The notes: generated by a model from the letters alone, not told the origin. DNA of 64,000 nucleotides from an uncultured Clostridia bacterium (GCA_934796775.1 CAKVPH010000008.1:29002-93001); one strand, 5' to 3'; shown: positions 33,473-42,855, counted from the first letter of the stretch. Numbers and translations are program-made.

Positions 33473-34018
33473 ATGATTGAGACTAAAAGGCTTATTTTAA
33501 GAAAGTGGAAGGATTCGGATGCTCAAAGTCTGTTTGAATATGCGAAAGATCCCGATGTAGGACCTATTGCCGGCTGGCCGCCGCACAAAAGCGTGCAAGA
33601 AAGTTCGGAAGTTATCAAAAACGTATTTAATAAGCAGGAATGCTATGCAATATGTGAAAAGGGAAGCGATAAAGCTATAGGCACGGTATCTTTAAAACTG
33701 AAAGGCGAAACGGATATGACCGATAAAGCCGACGAATGCGAACTCGGTTACTGGCTGGGAAAGCCGTTCTGGGGCAGAGGATATATGCCGGAAGCGGCAA
33801 ACAGGCTTATGCAAAGAGGTTTTGAAGAACTTGGTATGCAAAAAATCTGGTGCGGGTATTATGAAGGCAATTTAAAATCAAAAAGAGTGCAGGAAAAGCT
33901 CGGTTTTGTATTTAAATATAAATCGTCTGTTTCTGTTCCTTTAATGCACGAAACAAGAACATGTTACACTAACGTAATTACAAAATCCGAGTGGAAAGAG
34001 AAAAATAAACTGATATAA
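33473..34018 (+). CDS. GNAT acetyltransferase, RimJ/RimL-like
   Basis: A protein of 181 residues from the ATG at 33473. The upstream in-frame ATG at 33461 overlaps the GAAGG ribosome site, and 'MIETKRLILRKWKDSD' is the usual start of this group. Motif A is 'ELGYWLGKPFWGRGYMPEAANRLMQRGFEELGMQKIWCG' (about 95-130), with the Gly-Arg-Gly-Tyr acetyl-CoA loop, and motif B is 'NLKSKRVQEKLGF'. These enzymes acetylate protein N-termini, amino acids or small amines; the substrate is unknown. Single gene with promoter and terminator. Confidence 0.92.
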   Translation: MIETKRLILRKWKDSDAQSLFEYAKDPDVGPIAGWPPHKSVQESSEVIKNVFNKQECYAICEKGSDKAIGTVSLKLKGETDMTDKADECELGYWLGKPFWGRGYMPEAANRLMQRGFEELGMQKIWCGYYEGNLKSKRVQEKLGFVFKYKSSVSVPLMHETRTCYTNVITKSEWKEKNKLI

Positions 34019-34032
34019 GTAAAGCAAATAAT

Positions 34033-34066
34033 AAAGGCTGTCCTGCGTTTTGCAGGGCAGCCTTTT
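34033..34066. terminator. Terminator of the acetyltransferase gene
   Basis: AAAGGCTG-TCCTGC pairs with GCAGGG-CAGCCTTTT around GTTTT. Confidence 0.85.
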
Positions 34067-34101
34067 GATATTTTATCAAAGTTTGAAAATTTTTCACAAA
34101 C

Positions 34102-34347
34102 TCATATTAAACTTATTAAGTGCAAAAGTCGCGCTATAAGTCGATTATCGCCACTTTTTTCGGCGTGTTGAATGTGCCGGTTATTGCGGCAGGCGGGTTC
34201 AAACGTAATGTTTGCCATAAAAACTGTTTTTTTAGGATCTGTCAGTGGGTTTAAATAAGAATTACCTATAAAATTTTGCATATGCAGTGTTTGGTTCACA
34301 TAAGCCAAAAGCACGGCCATGGTTGTTTTTTTTTGACAAGCATTCAT
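34102..34347 (-). pseudogene. Truncated cupin-domain protein gene
   Basis: The 81 codons begin with a poorly matching N-terminus and reach 'FIGNSYLNPLTDPKKTVFMANITFEPACRNNRHIQHAEKSG'. In small cupin proteins that accompany redox operons, the homologous stretch is 'YLNPL...VFMANVTFEPGCRNNWHIHHA.SGGGQ', after which the barrel continues for another 60 or more residues. Here the frame instead reads through repeat copy B ('DNRLIARLL') and stops. The metal-binding His-Ile-His is also changed to His-Ile-Gln. I read this as a decayed remnant cut by the repeat. Confidence 0.7.
34121..34155 (-). repeat. Dispersed hairpin repeat, copy B
   Basis: On the minus strand, AAAAAAGTGGCGATAATCGA followed by CTTATAGCGCGACTTTT. 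AAGT...ACTT and ATAA...TTAT form the arms. It falls at the point where the cupin homology ends. Confidence 0.8.
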
Positions 34348-34419
34348 TTTTCCTCTTGCATAATAAAACTTCTTTATATATGTTTTAAGCTTTTAAAAAA
34401 ATCGATCTTGTTCTTAATA

Positions 34420-35313
34420 CTATTTTGTAAACGCTTTTTTTAAAAAATCAATTCGTTTTTCAATCGAACTTTTAACTATTTCCGCATTAAAGTTTATATC
34501 GTAACCGTGAAAAGTTCCTTTATTGTCAATAAGAACTGCGTTTTTGCACTGAGGCGAAAGCGAATTAAATAGCGCAATGCCTTCGTCGTGCAGGCAGTCG
34601 TATTGCTCGGTTTCAATAAATAAATTGCAAAGCTCAGGTTTGTTTTTACGGTCTATCGGACTTGTAAATTCAGCTCCGTTTAAATACCATTTCCACATTT
34701 TTTTATTGCAAGCGGGATTCCATAACGGAACGTTTTTGTATTTAAGCATCGATTCTCTGTCTTTTCCGTCAACAACGGGATAGATAAGCATCAGTGCGAC
34801 GGGCTTTATTTTGTCATTGCCGTTAAGATTAAATGCGAGTTCGGTGGCAAGCAGTGCGCCTGCGCTGTCGCCGCCTATTGCTATTTTTGTAACGTCAATA
34901 TTAAACTCGTCTGAATGTTCCGTAACGTAATTATAAACCTCCGTTACGCATTTTATAGCTGCCGGGTAAACGTTTTTTGGCAAAAGCGGATAATCTATGC
35001 CAAAAACCAAACAATTTGATTTATCTGCGTATTCTTGCTCGCATTTATACTGAACAAAGCTTTCTTTATATCCGAATCCACCGCCGTGTATATAAATAAG
35101 GCAGGGCAGACGTTCGTTTATATTCTCTTTTGCTACGGGCGTAATCGAGTGAACGTTGAACCCGTTTATGTGATTTTTTTTATAAACTACGCGTTTTTTA
35201 TCTAATCCTTTTGGCAAAGTCTTTATAATTGCATTAGCAAAAGGCAACAAGCTTTTTATAAAAAACGGTTTTGCTTTTATTATTAGTTGTTTGTCGTAGA
35301 TATATTTACTCAT
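34420..35313 (-). CDS. Alpha/beta-hydrolase esterase (HSL-like)
   Basis: A protein of 297 residues from the ATG at 35313. Codons further upstream lie in the tRNA-Ala terminator and tRNA itself, so they are rejected. It carries the hormone-sensitive-lipase-type oxyanion motif 'YIHGGGFGYKE' near residue 103, the nucleophile elbow 'IGGDSAGALLATELA' near 170 and the catalytic His in 'GTFHGYD' near 275. It would hydrolyse short acyl or acetyl esters in the cytosol. No strong Shine-Dalgarno is seen, and the gene follows a terminator closely, so its promoter is unclear. Confidence 0.88.
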   Translation of the reverse strand: MSKYIYDKQLIIKAKPFFIKSLLPFANAIIKTLPKGLDKKRVVYKKNHINGFNVHSITPVAKENINERLPCLIYIHGGGFGYKESFVQYKCEQEYADKSNCLVFGIDYPLLPKNVYPAAIKCVTEVYNYVTEHSDEFNIDVTKIAIGGDSAGALLATELAFNLNGNDKIKPVALMLIYPVVDGKDRESMLKYKNVPLWNPACNKKMWKWYLNGAEFTSPIDRKNKPELCNLFIETEQYDCLHDEGIALFNSLSPQCKNAVLIDNKGTFHGYDINFNAEIVKSSIEKRIDFLKKAFTK

Positions 35314-35321
35314 AGCTAAAA

Positions 35322-35362
35322 TATAAAAAAAAGTTCCCGATAACATGCGATACGGGAACTTT
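35322..35362 (-). terminator. Terminator of tRNA-Ala
   Basis: On the minus strand AAAGTTCCCG pairs with CGGGAACTTT (35330-35362), followed by eight T. Confidence 0.9.
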
Positions 35363-35364
35363 AA

Positions 35365-35440
<76 letters not shown>

Positions 35441-35459
35441 ACGGCATTTTAATAAAATT

Positions 35460-35488
35460 ATTTTAGCATAATTTTTATGTTTTTTCAA
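35460..35488 (-). promoter_or_regulatory. Promoter of tRNA-Ala
   Basis: Minus strand TTGAAA (35483-35488) and TAAAAT (35460-35465) are 17 bp apart, about 20 bp before the tRNA. Confidence 0.8.
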
Positions 35489-35533
35489 CTGTTTCATAAT
35501 ACATAATACAAATTTTTTCATCTTTTATTTCAT

Positions 35534-35562
35534 TTGACTGAAAACGCGCTTTATGGTAAAAT
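35534..35562 (+). promoter_or_regulatory. Promoter of the M32 carboxypeptidase gene
   Basis: TTGACT (35534-35539) and TAAAAT (35557-35562) with a 17-bp spacer. An AATTACGTAATT palindrome at 35565-35576 follows the -10 box. Confidence 0.8.
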
Positions 35563-35614
35563 AAATTACGTAATTTATCACGATGCGGGTTTCGCATTTG
35601 TACGGGAGGATATA

Positions 35615-37114
35615 ATGCTTAAATCACTTGAAATTTATAACGAAACCAACAAAAAACTTAAAGCGTTAGGCTATGCCGGATACCTTATCGGCTGGGATAT
35701 TCAAACCGAAGCTCCTAAACGCGCAAACCACTTTAAAGAAACCGAAACGCTATCCGAAATGCAATACAAACTGTCCACTTCGCCTGAGTATAAATGTGCG
35801 ATAATCGACTTATACGCTCACTTATCCGAACTTGACGAAGTTTTGGCTCATGAAATTACGCTTGCAAAAGAAGGCATAGAAAAACTTGAAAAAATTCCTA
35901 TGGAGGAATATATCAGGTTTCAAAGCTTAACAAACGAGTTTTATAACGTTTACGTAGACGCAAAACAAAACAACGATTTTAAATCGGCTTTGCCGTATTA
36001 CGAAAAAATAGTTGACTATCGCAGAAGATACGTCAAGTGGCTCGAAACACCCGATAAAAAAGGCTACGACGTATTGCTTGACGAGTTTGAGCGCGATTTA
36101 ACCATGAAAGACTGCGATGAATTTTTTACTCTCTTAAAAGAAAAGCTTGTTCCGCTTATTAAAGAAATTTCTCATAAAAAACCGCTTTTTGACGATTCTT
36201 TCAATAAAAAGATCTATCCTGCGGCAGGGCAGAAAGAGTTTCAGGAATACATAAGAAAAGTAATGGGCTTTAATCCCGATTACACTGTTGTAAAAGAGAG
36301 TGAACATCCGTTTACCACGAATAATACGGTTACGGACGTCAGAATCACAAATCATTTTTACGAAAATAATTTTACGAGTTCTATTTTTAGCGCAATTCAC
36401 GAAATGGGACACGGGCTTTACGAGCTTCAATGCGATCCTGAGTTAGACGAAACTATGAGCGCGGGCGGCGTAAGCATGGCAATGCACGAAAGTCAGTCGC
36501 GCCTTATGGAAAATATGATCGGGCGGAGCCGTGCCTTTTGGGAAACGCATTTTAAAAAGCTTTGCGAAATCTTTCCCGAAAATCTTAAAAACGTTACCGT
36601 AAACGATATGTTTTTGCTTTGCAACAGAGTAGAATGCAGTTTAATAAGGACCGAAGCAGACGAACTTACCTATTCGTTGCATATTATGATCAGGTACGAA
36701 ATAGAAAAAGCTCTTATTTCAGGCGAAATTGAAGCAAAAGATATTCCCGCAACCTGGAATAAACTGTACAAAAAGTATCTCGGCATAGACGTGCCGAATG
36801 ACGGCAAGGGTTGTTTGCAGGACGTTCACTGGTGTTACGGTGAGTTCGGATATTTCCCGACCTACGCACTCGGCAGCGCATATGCGGCGCAGATTTACGA
36901 CGCTATGGCAAAAGATCTGGATATAAATGAGGAAATCAAATCGGGAACAGTAGCAGGACTTGAAAACTGGCTTAAAGAACATATTCATAAATACGGTTCG
37001 TCTAAGTTCAGTAAGGATATTCTCTTTATTGCGACAAAAGAGAATTTTAATCCCGCTCATTATGTAAATTATCTTGTAAACAAGTATTCCGAAATTTACG
37101 GAATAAAAAAGTGA
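35615..37114 (+). CDS. M32 family metallocarboxypeptidase
   Basis: A 499-residue enzyme, the usual length for the thermostable carboxypeptidase (Taq) family. It starts at the ATG at 35615, six bases after GGGAGG; an upstream in-frame TTG is part of the promoter. The zinc motif HEMGHGLYE lies near residue 262 (two His, catalytic Glu), with the family segments 'VRITNHFYENNFTSSIFSAIHE', 'HESQSRLMENMIGRS' (third zinc ligand Glu) and 'ETDALTY-like' 'RTEADELTYSLHI'. It removes C-terminal amino acids from cytosolic peptides. It has its own promoter; repeat copy C follows the stop. Confidence 0.95.
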   Translation: MLKSLEIYNETNKKLKALGYAGYLIGWDIQTEAPKRANHFKETETLSEMQYKLSTSPEYKCAIIDLYAHLSELDEVLAHEITLAKEGIEKLEKIPMEEYIRFQSLTNEFYNVYVDAKQNNDFKSALPYYEKIVDYRRRYVKWLETPDKKGYDVLLDEFERDLTMKDCDEFFTLLKEKLVPLIKEISHKKPLFDDSFNKKIYPAAGQKEFQEYIRKVMGFNPDYTVVKESEHPFTTNNTVTDVRITNHFYENNFTSSIFSAIHEMGHGLYELQCDPELDETMSAGGVSMAMHESQSRLMENMIGRSRAFWETHFKKLCEIFPENLKNVTVNDMFLLCNRVECSLIRTEADELTYSLHIMIRYEIEKALISGEIEAKDIPATWNKLYKKYLGIDVPNDGKGCLQDVHWCYGEFGYFPTYALGSAYAAQIYDAMAKDLDINEEIKSGTVAGLENWLKEHIHKYGSSKFSKDILFIATKENFNPAHYVNYLVNKYSEIYGIKK

Positions 37115-37116
37115 AT

Positions 37117-37147
37117 ATGCCGATAACGAGCTTATAGCGGCACTTTT
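37117..37147 (+). repeat. Dispersed hairpin repeat, copy C
   Basis: ATGCCGATAACGAGCTTATA followed by GCGGCACTTTT, starting three bases after the M32 stop codon. TGCC and ATAA pair with TTAT and GGCA in order. A run of T is short, so it is at best a weak terminator. Confidence 0.8.
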
Positions 37148-37217
37148 ACTAAAAAATTGAACGATTTTGTCGTTTTTGTTCGTATTTTGTTTTTTCGGTA
37201 AAAGATATTTTTTATTG

Positions 37218-37246
37218 TTGCAAAATTACGGCAAAAGTTATATAAT
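37218..37246 (+). promoter_or_regulatory. Promoter of the DUF308 gene
   Basis: TTGCAA (37218-37223) and TATAAT (37241-37246) with a 17-bp spacer. Confidence 0.75.
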
Positions 37247-37271
37247 TTAAATAAAAAAACGGAGGCTTGAT

Positions 37272-37766
37272 ATGGCAAAGAAAAATTCAACGACCAAGTA
37301 CAGAGTAAAGCCTAATAAAGACGTGGTTTCAAAAATCATATCCGCAGCGGCTTTAATAGTTGTCGGCATACTGATGTGCATTTTTAAACAGCAGGTAATA
37401 CAGTGGCTCATACTTATTTTGGGCGTAATGCTCATAGTTAAAGGCGTGCTTGATTTTATGTCCGGCTTGACGGTTACCGGCGGAGTTGAAATAGTTTTGG
37501 GTATTTTAACGCTCGTATTCGGGTTTGCGTTTGTCCAGATTGCTGTAATCGTTTTAGGTGTAATCCTTGCACTCTACGGTGTATCCGGGCTTATGTACGG
37601 CGGTTATAAAAACTTATTCACGCTTGTTTATTGCATAGTTTTAATCGTCGGCGGAGTAATGCTTGCATGCAACTCGTCGGCTGCTATCGACGGAATATTT
37701 ATTGCCGTAGGCGTAATTCTTATCGTCGAAGGCGTTTTGTCTTTATTCGGTAAAAGAATTAAATAA
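37272..37766 (+). CDS. DUF308 (HdeD-like) membrane protein
   Basis: A 164-residue protein with six closely packed hydrophobic segments, made of three similar two-helix units with the 'iilGvlliv.Gvl.l' pattern ('LILGVMLIVKGVLDFMSG', 'IVLGVILALYGVSGLMYG', 'IAVGVILIVEGVLSLFG'). This is the DUF308/HdeD arrangement. Its N-terminus is basic and cytosolic. HdeD is linked to acid stress in Escherichia coli, but in Firmicutes the role is unknown. GGAGG precedes the ATG, and the gene is single with promoter and terminator. Confidence 0.85.
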   Translation: MAKKNSTTKYRVKPNKDVVSKIISAAALIVVGILMCIFKQQVIQWLILILGVMLIVKGVLDFMSGLTVTGGVEIVLGILTLVFGFAFVQIAVIVLGVILALYGVSGLMYGGYKNLFTLVYCIVLIVGGVMLACNSSAAIDGIFIAVGVILIVEGVLSLFGKRIK

Positions 37767-37785
37767 TCGGCGTTATAAAAGACGT

Positions 37786-37819
37786 AAAAAAGTCCGCTTG
37801 TAAAAGGCGGATTTTTTTA
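37786..37819 (+). terminator. Terminator of the DUF308 gene
   Basis: TCCGC (37793-37797) pairs with GCGGA (37807-37811), extended by A and T runs, followed by seven T. Confidence 0.75.
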
Positions 37820-37899
37820 TGCCCGAAATGAACTTTTTTATATGTTTGCTTTAAAACTAAATTATAATTTACAAAAAGTTAAAACGTCTTAAAAATCGC

Positions 37900-37928
37900 T
37901 TTACATTTATATTATTATTATATATAAT
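37900..37928 (+). promoter_or_regulatory. Probable gyrB promoter
   Basis: TTTACA (37900-37905) and TATAAT (37923-37928) with a 17-bp spacer in a very A/T-rich tract. The leader of about 150 nt contains the hairpin GCGGA-CAATA-TCCGC (38048-38062). Nothing else is seen in the 321-bp gap. Confidence 0.6.
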
Positions 37929-38087
37929 ATATATATTACTTCGCGCGCGACGATAATTAAAAAACGGCAAAAAAGCTTTATCGTTGTAAAACTTAGTAAC
38001 AAACACGCTATGGCGCAATAAAGTCAATCGATAATTTTCGATAAAAAGCGGACAATATCCGCGACGAAAAAAATAAGTGAGGTTAAT

Positions 38088-40001
38088 ATGGACAAAGAAG
38101 AGACAGGCAAAGTAACCGGGCAATACGGCGAGGGGCAGATTCAGGTTCTCGAAGGGCTCGAACACGTCAGAAAAAGACCGGGAATGTACATCGGCACGAC
38201 CGATCTTCGCGGGCTTCACCATCTCATACAAGAAATTGTAGATAACTCTATCGACGAGGCTTTGGCGGGTTATTGCGATACTATAAACGTATGCATAAAC
38301 GCCGACGGTTCATGTACCGTTTTAGATAACGGTCGCGGAATACCTACAGGAATACACCACACCGAGGGCGTGTCTGCCGTTCAGGTTGTTTTAACCAAGC
38401 TGAATGCGGGCGGCAAGTTCGGCGGCGGCGGATATAAAATATCCGGCGGATTGCACGGCGTTGGTTTGTCGGTTGTAAATGCTTTGTCCGAATGGCTTGA
38501 AGTCGATGTATTCCAGAACGGAAACCATTATAAACAGATTTACAACAGGGGCGTTCCTCAGCGCGAACTGCAAATTATCGGAACGTCGGATAAAACGGGT
38601 ACGATGGTAACGTTTATGCCTGACGCCGATATATTTGAAAGCATAATATTTAATTACAACACGGTAAAAGTAAGACTTCGTGAACTTGCGTATCTCAATA
38701 AAGGGCTAAAAATCACAATAGAAGATAAGCGCGCAGGTCAGGAAGCAAAAGAGGAATTTTATTACGAAGGCGGTATCCGCCACTTTGTCGAAGACCTTAA
38801 CAAGAACAAACAGATGCTGTTTGAACCGCCCGTGTATTTTGAAAAGACTTTCGGCGATATAACGATCGAGCTTTCGCTCACTTATAACGACGGTGTAGAC
38901 GATAACATATTCACGTTTGCGAACAACATCAACACGCAGGAAGGCGGCGCACATCTCGACGGATTTAAATCCGCGCTCACAAAGCTCATAAACGACGCGG
39001 GCAGAAAGCTCAATCTTATTAAAGAAAACGATTCGTTATCGGGCGAGGACGCGCGCGAAGGTCTTACCGCAGTTATTTCGGTTAAACTTCCCGAGCCGCA
39101 GTTTGAAGGTCAGACCAAGACCAAACTCGGCAATCTGGAAGTAAGAGCTTTAACGGCAAAAGCCGTTACCGAATGTTTCGGCTCTTTCTTAGAGGAAAAT
39201 CCCTCTTCGGCAAAAGAGCTTATTATGAAATGTATCACCGCAAAACGCGCGCGCGACGCGGCGAGAAAAGCGCGTGAAGCTATCAGAAAGAGCGCGTTTG
39301 AAAGTGCGGCTCTTCCCGGCAAGCTTGCTGACTGTTCCGAAAAGAATTCCGAGCTTTGCGAAATATTCCTTGTAGAGGGCGATTCCGCAGGAGGCACGGC
39401 AAAACAGGGGCGTGACAGACGCTTTCAGGCAATACTTCCGCTAAGAGGTAAAATACTTAACGTAGAAAAGGTGCGCCCGAACAGAGCGCTCGAAAACGAA
39501 GAGATTAAATCTATGATAACGGCGTTCGGCGGCGGCATGCAGGAAGACTTTGACGTAACAAAAATCCGTTACGACAGAATAATTTGTATGACCGATGCGG
39601 ACGTAGACGGCAGCCACATAAGAATACTTTTACTTACTTTCTTCTTTAGATATATGCGTCCGCTTGTAGAGCAAGGGCATGTTTATATCGCTCAGCCGCC
39701 TTTGTATAAGGTAACTAAGGGCAAAGTCGAAAGGTACTGCTATTCGGACGACGAACTCAAAAAAGATCTTGAAGAACTCGGTAAATGCGACGTTCAGCGT
39801 TATAAAGGTCTTGGCGAAATGAACGCCGAACAGCTTTGGGAAACTACAATGAACCCCGCAACAAGAACGCTTCTCCGCGTATCTATGGAAGACGCGCAGG
39901 AAGCGGATAACACGTTCAGTCTGCTCATGGGCGACCAGCCCGATCTTCGCCGTAAATTTATTGAAGAAAACGCGAAGCTCGTTGCAGATCTTGATATTTA
40001 A
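38088..40001 (+). CDS. gyrB: DNA gyrase subunit B
   Basis: A 637-residue protein of GyrB length for Gram-positives. The GHKL ATPase domain shows 'VRKRPGMYIGTTDLRGLHHLIQEIVDNSIDEALAG' (Asn of the Mg site), 'VLDNGRGIPTGIH' and 'GLHGVGLSVVNALS' (ATP lid). The transducer follows, and TOPRIM begins at 'EIFLVEGDSAGGTAKQGRDR', with 'MTDADVDGSHI' (metal site) near residue 503. 'QGRDRRFQAILPLRGKI' is the GyrB form rather than ParE. It introduces negative supercoils with GyrA, whose gene starts 30 bp downstream. Confidence 0.97.
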   Translation: MDKEETGKVTGQYGEGQIQVLEGLEHVRKRPGMYIGTTDLRGLHHLIQEIVDNSIDEALAGYCDTINVCINADGSCTVLDNGRGIPTGIHHTEGVSAVQVVLTKLNAGGKFGGGGYKISGGLHGVGLSVVNALSEWLEVDVFQNGNHYKQIYNRGVPQRELQIIGTSDKTGTMVTFMPDADIFESIIFNYNTVKVRLRELAYLNKGLKITIEDKRAGQEAKEEFYYEGGIRHFVEDLNKNKQMLFEPPVYFEKTFGDITIELSLTYNDGVDDNIFTFANNINTQEGGAHLDGFKSALTKLINDAGRKLNLIKENDSLSGEDAREGLTAVISVKLPEPQFEGQTKTKLGNLEVRALTAKAVTECFGSFLEENPSSAKELIMKCITAKRARDAARKAREAIRKSAFESAALPGKLADCSEKNSELCEIFLVEGDSAGGTAKQGRDRRFQAILPLRGKILNVEKVRPNRALENEEIKSMITAFGGGMQEDFDVTKIRYDRIICMTDADVDGSHIRILLLTFFFRYMRPLVEQGHVYIAQPPLYKVTKGKVERYCYSDDELKKDLEELGKCDVQRYKGLGEMNAEQLWETTMNPATRTLLRVSMEDAQEADNTFSLLMGDQPDLRRKFIEENAKLVADLDI

Positions 40002-40030
40002 GGCATTTTGCGAAAGGAGGAATCAGAGAA

Positions 40031-42826
40031 ATGGCAAAAAAAGAATTTAACGCCGAGCTGACGGCGGAATTTCGCAAAACGCTCGATATGACTAACATAA
40101 TCAACGTTGAAGTAGACAGAGAACTTAAAAAATCGTTTATAGCGTACGCTATGGCGGTAAACGTTTCCCGTGCTATTCCCGACGTAAGAGACGGTTTAAA
40201 ACCCGTTCACAGAAGAATACTTTACTCGATGAGCGAAATGGGCTTAACGCCCGATAAGGCATACAAAAAATGTGCTGCAATCGTCGGTGACGTTCTCGGT
40301 AAATATCACCCACACGGCGACAGTTCGGTTTACGACGCGCTCGTAAGAATGGCGCAGGACTTTTCAATTAACCTGCCGCTTGTAGACGGACACGGAAACT
40401 TCGGTTCGGTTGACGGCGATCCACCCGCGGCATACCGTTATACCGAAGCGAGAATGAGCAAACTCGCTCTCGAAATGCTTCGCGATATCGACAAAGAAAC
40501 GGTTGATTTTTATCCCAACTTCGACGATACGAGAATGCAGCCTACCGTGCTTCCCGCAAGATACCCCAACATTCTGGTAAACGGATCCGACGGTATAGCC
40601 GTAGGTATGGCTACAAACATTCCGCCTCACAACTTAAACGAAGTAATAAACGGAACGATTGCTTTAATCGAAAATCCCGAAATAACCATAGAAGAGCTTA
40701 TGACTCATATTCCCGCACCGGATTTTCCGACGGGCGCGATTCTTATGGGCAGGGCGGGCATTAAAAACGCCTTTATGACGGGCAGAGGCAATTACATTCT
40801 CCGCAGTAAATGCGAAATAGAGGACTTTGCTAACGGTACGCGCCACAGAATAGTTGTAACCGAGCTTCCGTATCAGGTAAACAAACAAAAACTTATAGAA
40901 TACATTGCAGACCTTGTAAAACAAAAGAGAATCGACGGCATTGCCGATATCAACGACGAATCCGACAGACAGGGTATGCGTATAGTTATAGACGTAAAGA
41001 AGGATGCAAATCCGCAGGTTGTATTAAACACGCTGTATAAGCACACCGATCTCCAGAAGAGCGACGGCATAATAATGCTTGCGCTTTTAGACGGCGAGCC
41101 TAAGATCATGAACCTTAAACAGGTGCTTGAAGCTTACGTTAAACATCAGGTTGACGTTGTAACAAGAAGCACCAAATACGACCTTGCAAAAACCGAAGAA
41201 CGCGAACATATAGTTAAAGGACTTGTTATTGCGCTTGCTTCTATCGACGAAGTTATCGCAATAATCAAAAAATCGCGCGACCGTCAGGACGCTCAGGCAA
41301 ACCTTATTTCGGCTTTTGAACTTGACGAAAAACAAGCCAACGCAATACTCGATATGCGTTTGCAAAGACTTACTTCTTTAGAAGTAGAAAAGCTCAAACA
41401 GGAACTCGAAGAACTGGACAAAATAATGGCTGACCTTCGTGATATACTGCAAAAACCCGAAAGAGTGCTTGCAATCATCAAAAACGACCTTATCGCAATG
41501 CGTGATAAATATCCCACGCCCAGAAAGACCGAACTTTCTTACGACGAAAGCGAAATCGATCTTGCCGACCTTGTTAAAAAGGAAGACGTCGTTATCAGTA
41601 TCACGCACTTCGGCTACGTCAAACGTCTTTCGCTCGAAGAATACAGATCTCAACGCCGCGGCGGCAGGGGCGTAACCGCTCATAAACCTAAGGAAGAAGA
41701 TTTCGTTGAAGACATGTTCGTTTCTTCCACGCACGACAGGCTGCTGTTCTTTACCAACTTCGGTAAGGTTTACAGGCTGATGGGTTACGAAATACCCGAA
41801 GCTATGAAAGCCGCAAGGGGTAGAGCGATAGTCAATCTGTTGCAGTTAGAACCGGGTGAACATCCTTCTGCGATTATCCCGCTTAACGCTGTAGTCGGAG
41901 ATGATAACGAGATCACAGTAGGCGAAAACGTAACCGAAATCGAGCTTACCGATTTAAACGAAAACGGCGAAACTCCTGCTGAAAATACAAACGAAACTGT
42001 ATCGGTTGAAAACGCTGAAAGTGCCGATAACGGTGCTATAGAGGGGGATTTAGGTGTAAAAGATAATGCTTATATCGTTATGGCGACCAAGCGCGGACTT
42101 ATTAAAAAGACTGCCGTTTCCGAATTTAACAATATCAGAAAGACCGGTAAGATTGCAATAAGACTTAACGAAGGCGACGAACTTATTTCCGTTCAGGTTG
42201 CTTCCGGCGACGATGAAATAATAGTTGCTTCTAACGCAGGTAAATGTATAAGATTCTCCGAACACGACGTTCGTCCTATGGGCAGAGATACGCAGGGCGT
42301 AAGAGCTATGCTTATAGACGATGACGACGCCGTCGTGGATATGACGGTTATAAAAGAAGGTTACGACATTTTAACTATCAGCCGTCACGGCTTCGGTAAA
42401 CGTTCTGACGTTGAAGATTACCGTCTGCAATCGCGTGGCGGTAAGGGTATAAAAGCCGGCGTGTTTAACGAAAAGACCGGTAACCTTGCATGTTTGAAAC
42501 TTGTTAAAGACGACGAAGATCTTATGATTATTGCCGATAACGGTATAATTATAAGAACGGCTGCGGCAGGCATTTCAAAGATCGGAAGAGATACAAAGGG
42601 CGTTACCATAATGAAGCTTGGCGACGCAATAGTTAAATCGGTGGCGGTAGTCCCGCACAGCGAAGAACAGCCGGACGACGAAACGGAAGAATCGGCTGAA
42701 AGCGTTGTAAGCGAAGCTAATGAAAACGCAAATGTCGAAAATCAGGACGCTCAGAGCACGGATACTCAAGCTGTAGAAGGCGAAACACAAAATACAGCCG
42801 ACGATAATTCCGATGATAACATCTAA
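40031..42826 (+). CDS. gyrA: DNA gyrase subunit A
   Basis: A 931-residue protein, longer than most GyrA (about 820-880). The breakage-reunion domain has 'PDVRDGLKPVHRRILYSM', the quinolone region 'HPHGDSSVYDALVRMAQ' with wild-type Ser and Asp, and 'PAAYRYTEARM' with the catalytic Tyr. The GyrA box 'QRRGGRG' near residue 540 starts the C-terminal beta-pinwheel. Two features add length: an acidic insertion near residues 634-670 inside the pinwheel, between blades, and an acidic Glu/Asp/Asn/Gln tail of about 55 residues. AAAGGAGG precedes the ATG. It is co-transcribed with gyrB. Confidence 0.97.
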   Translation: MAKKEFNAELTAEFRKTLDMTNIINVEVDRELKKSFIAYAMAVNVSRAIPDVRDGLKPVHRRILYSMSEMGLTPDKAYKKCAAIVGDVLGKYHPHGDSSVYDALVRMAQDFSINLPLVDGHGNFGSVDGDPPAAYRYTEARMSKLALEMLRDIDKETVDFYPNFDDTRMQPTVLPARYPNILVNGSDGIAVGMATNIPPHNLNEVINGTIALIENPEITIEELMTHIPAPDFPTGAILMGRAGIKNAFMTGRGNYILRSKCEIEDFANGTRHRIVVTELPYQVNKQKLIEYIADLVKQKRIDGIADINDESDRQGMRIVIDVKKDANPQVVLNTLYKHTDLQKSDGIIMLALLDGEPKIMNLKQVLEAYVKHQVDVVTRSTKYDLAKTEEREHIVKGLVIALASIDEVIAIIKKSRDRQDAQANLISAFELDEKQANAILDMRLQRLTSLEVEKLKQELEELDKIMADLRDILQKPERVLAIIKNDLIAMRDKYPTPRKTELSYDESEIDLADLVKKEDVVISITHFGYVKRLSLEEYRSQRRGGRGVTAHKPKEEDFVEDMFVSSTHDRLLFFTNFGKVYRLMGYEIPEAMKAARGRAIVNLLQLEPGEHPSAIIPLNAVVGDDNEITVGENVTEIELTDLNENGETPAENTNETVSVENAESADNGAIEGDLGVKDNAYIVMATKRGLIKKTAVSEFNNIRKTGKIAIRLNEGDELISVQVASGDDEIIVASNAGKCIRFSEHDVRPMGRDTQGVRAMLIDDDDAVVDMTVIKEGYDILTISRHGFGKRSDVEDYRLQSRGGKGIKAGVFNEKTGNLACLKLVKDDEDLMIIADNGIIIRTAAAGISKIGRDTKGVTIMKLGDAIVKSVAVVPHSEEQPDDETEESAESVVSEANENANVENQDAQSTDTQAVEGETQNTADDNSDDNI

Positions 42827-42855
42827 GAATAATTTGTTTTAAAAAAATAAAACAA

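Noticed and set aside
37860..37960. The A/T-rich tract before gyrB as an origin of replication
   Set aside because: No clustered DnaA boxes were seen, and dnaA, dnaN and recF are not adjacent.
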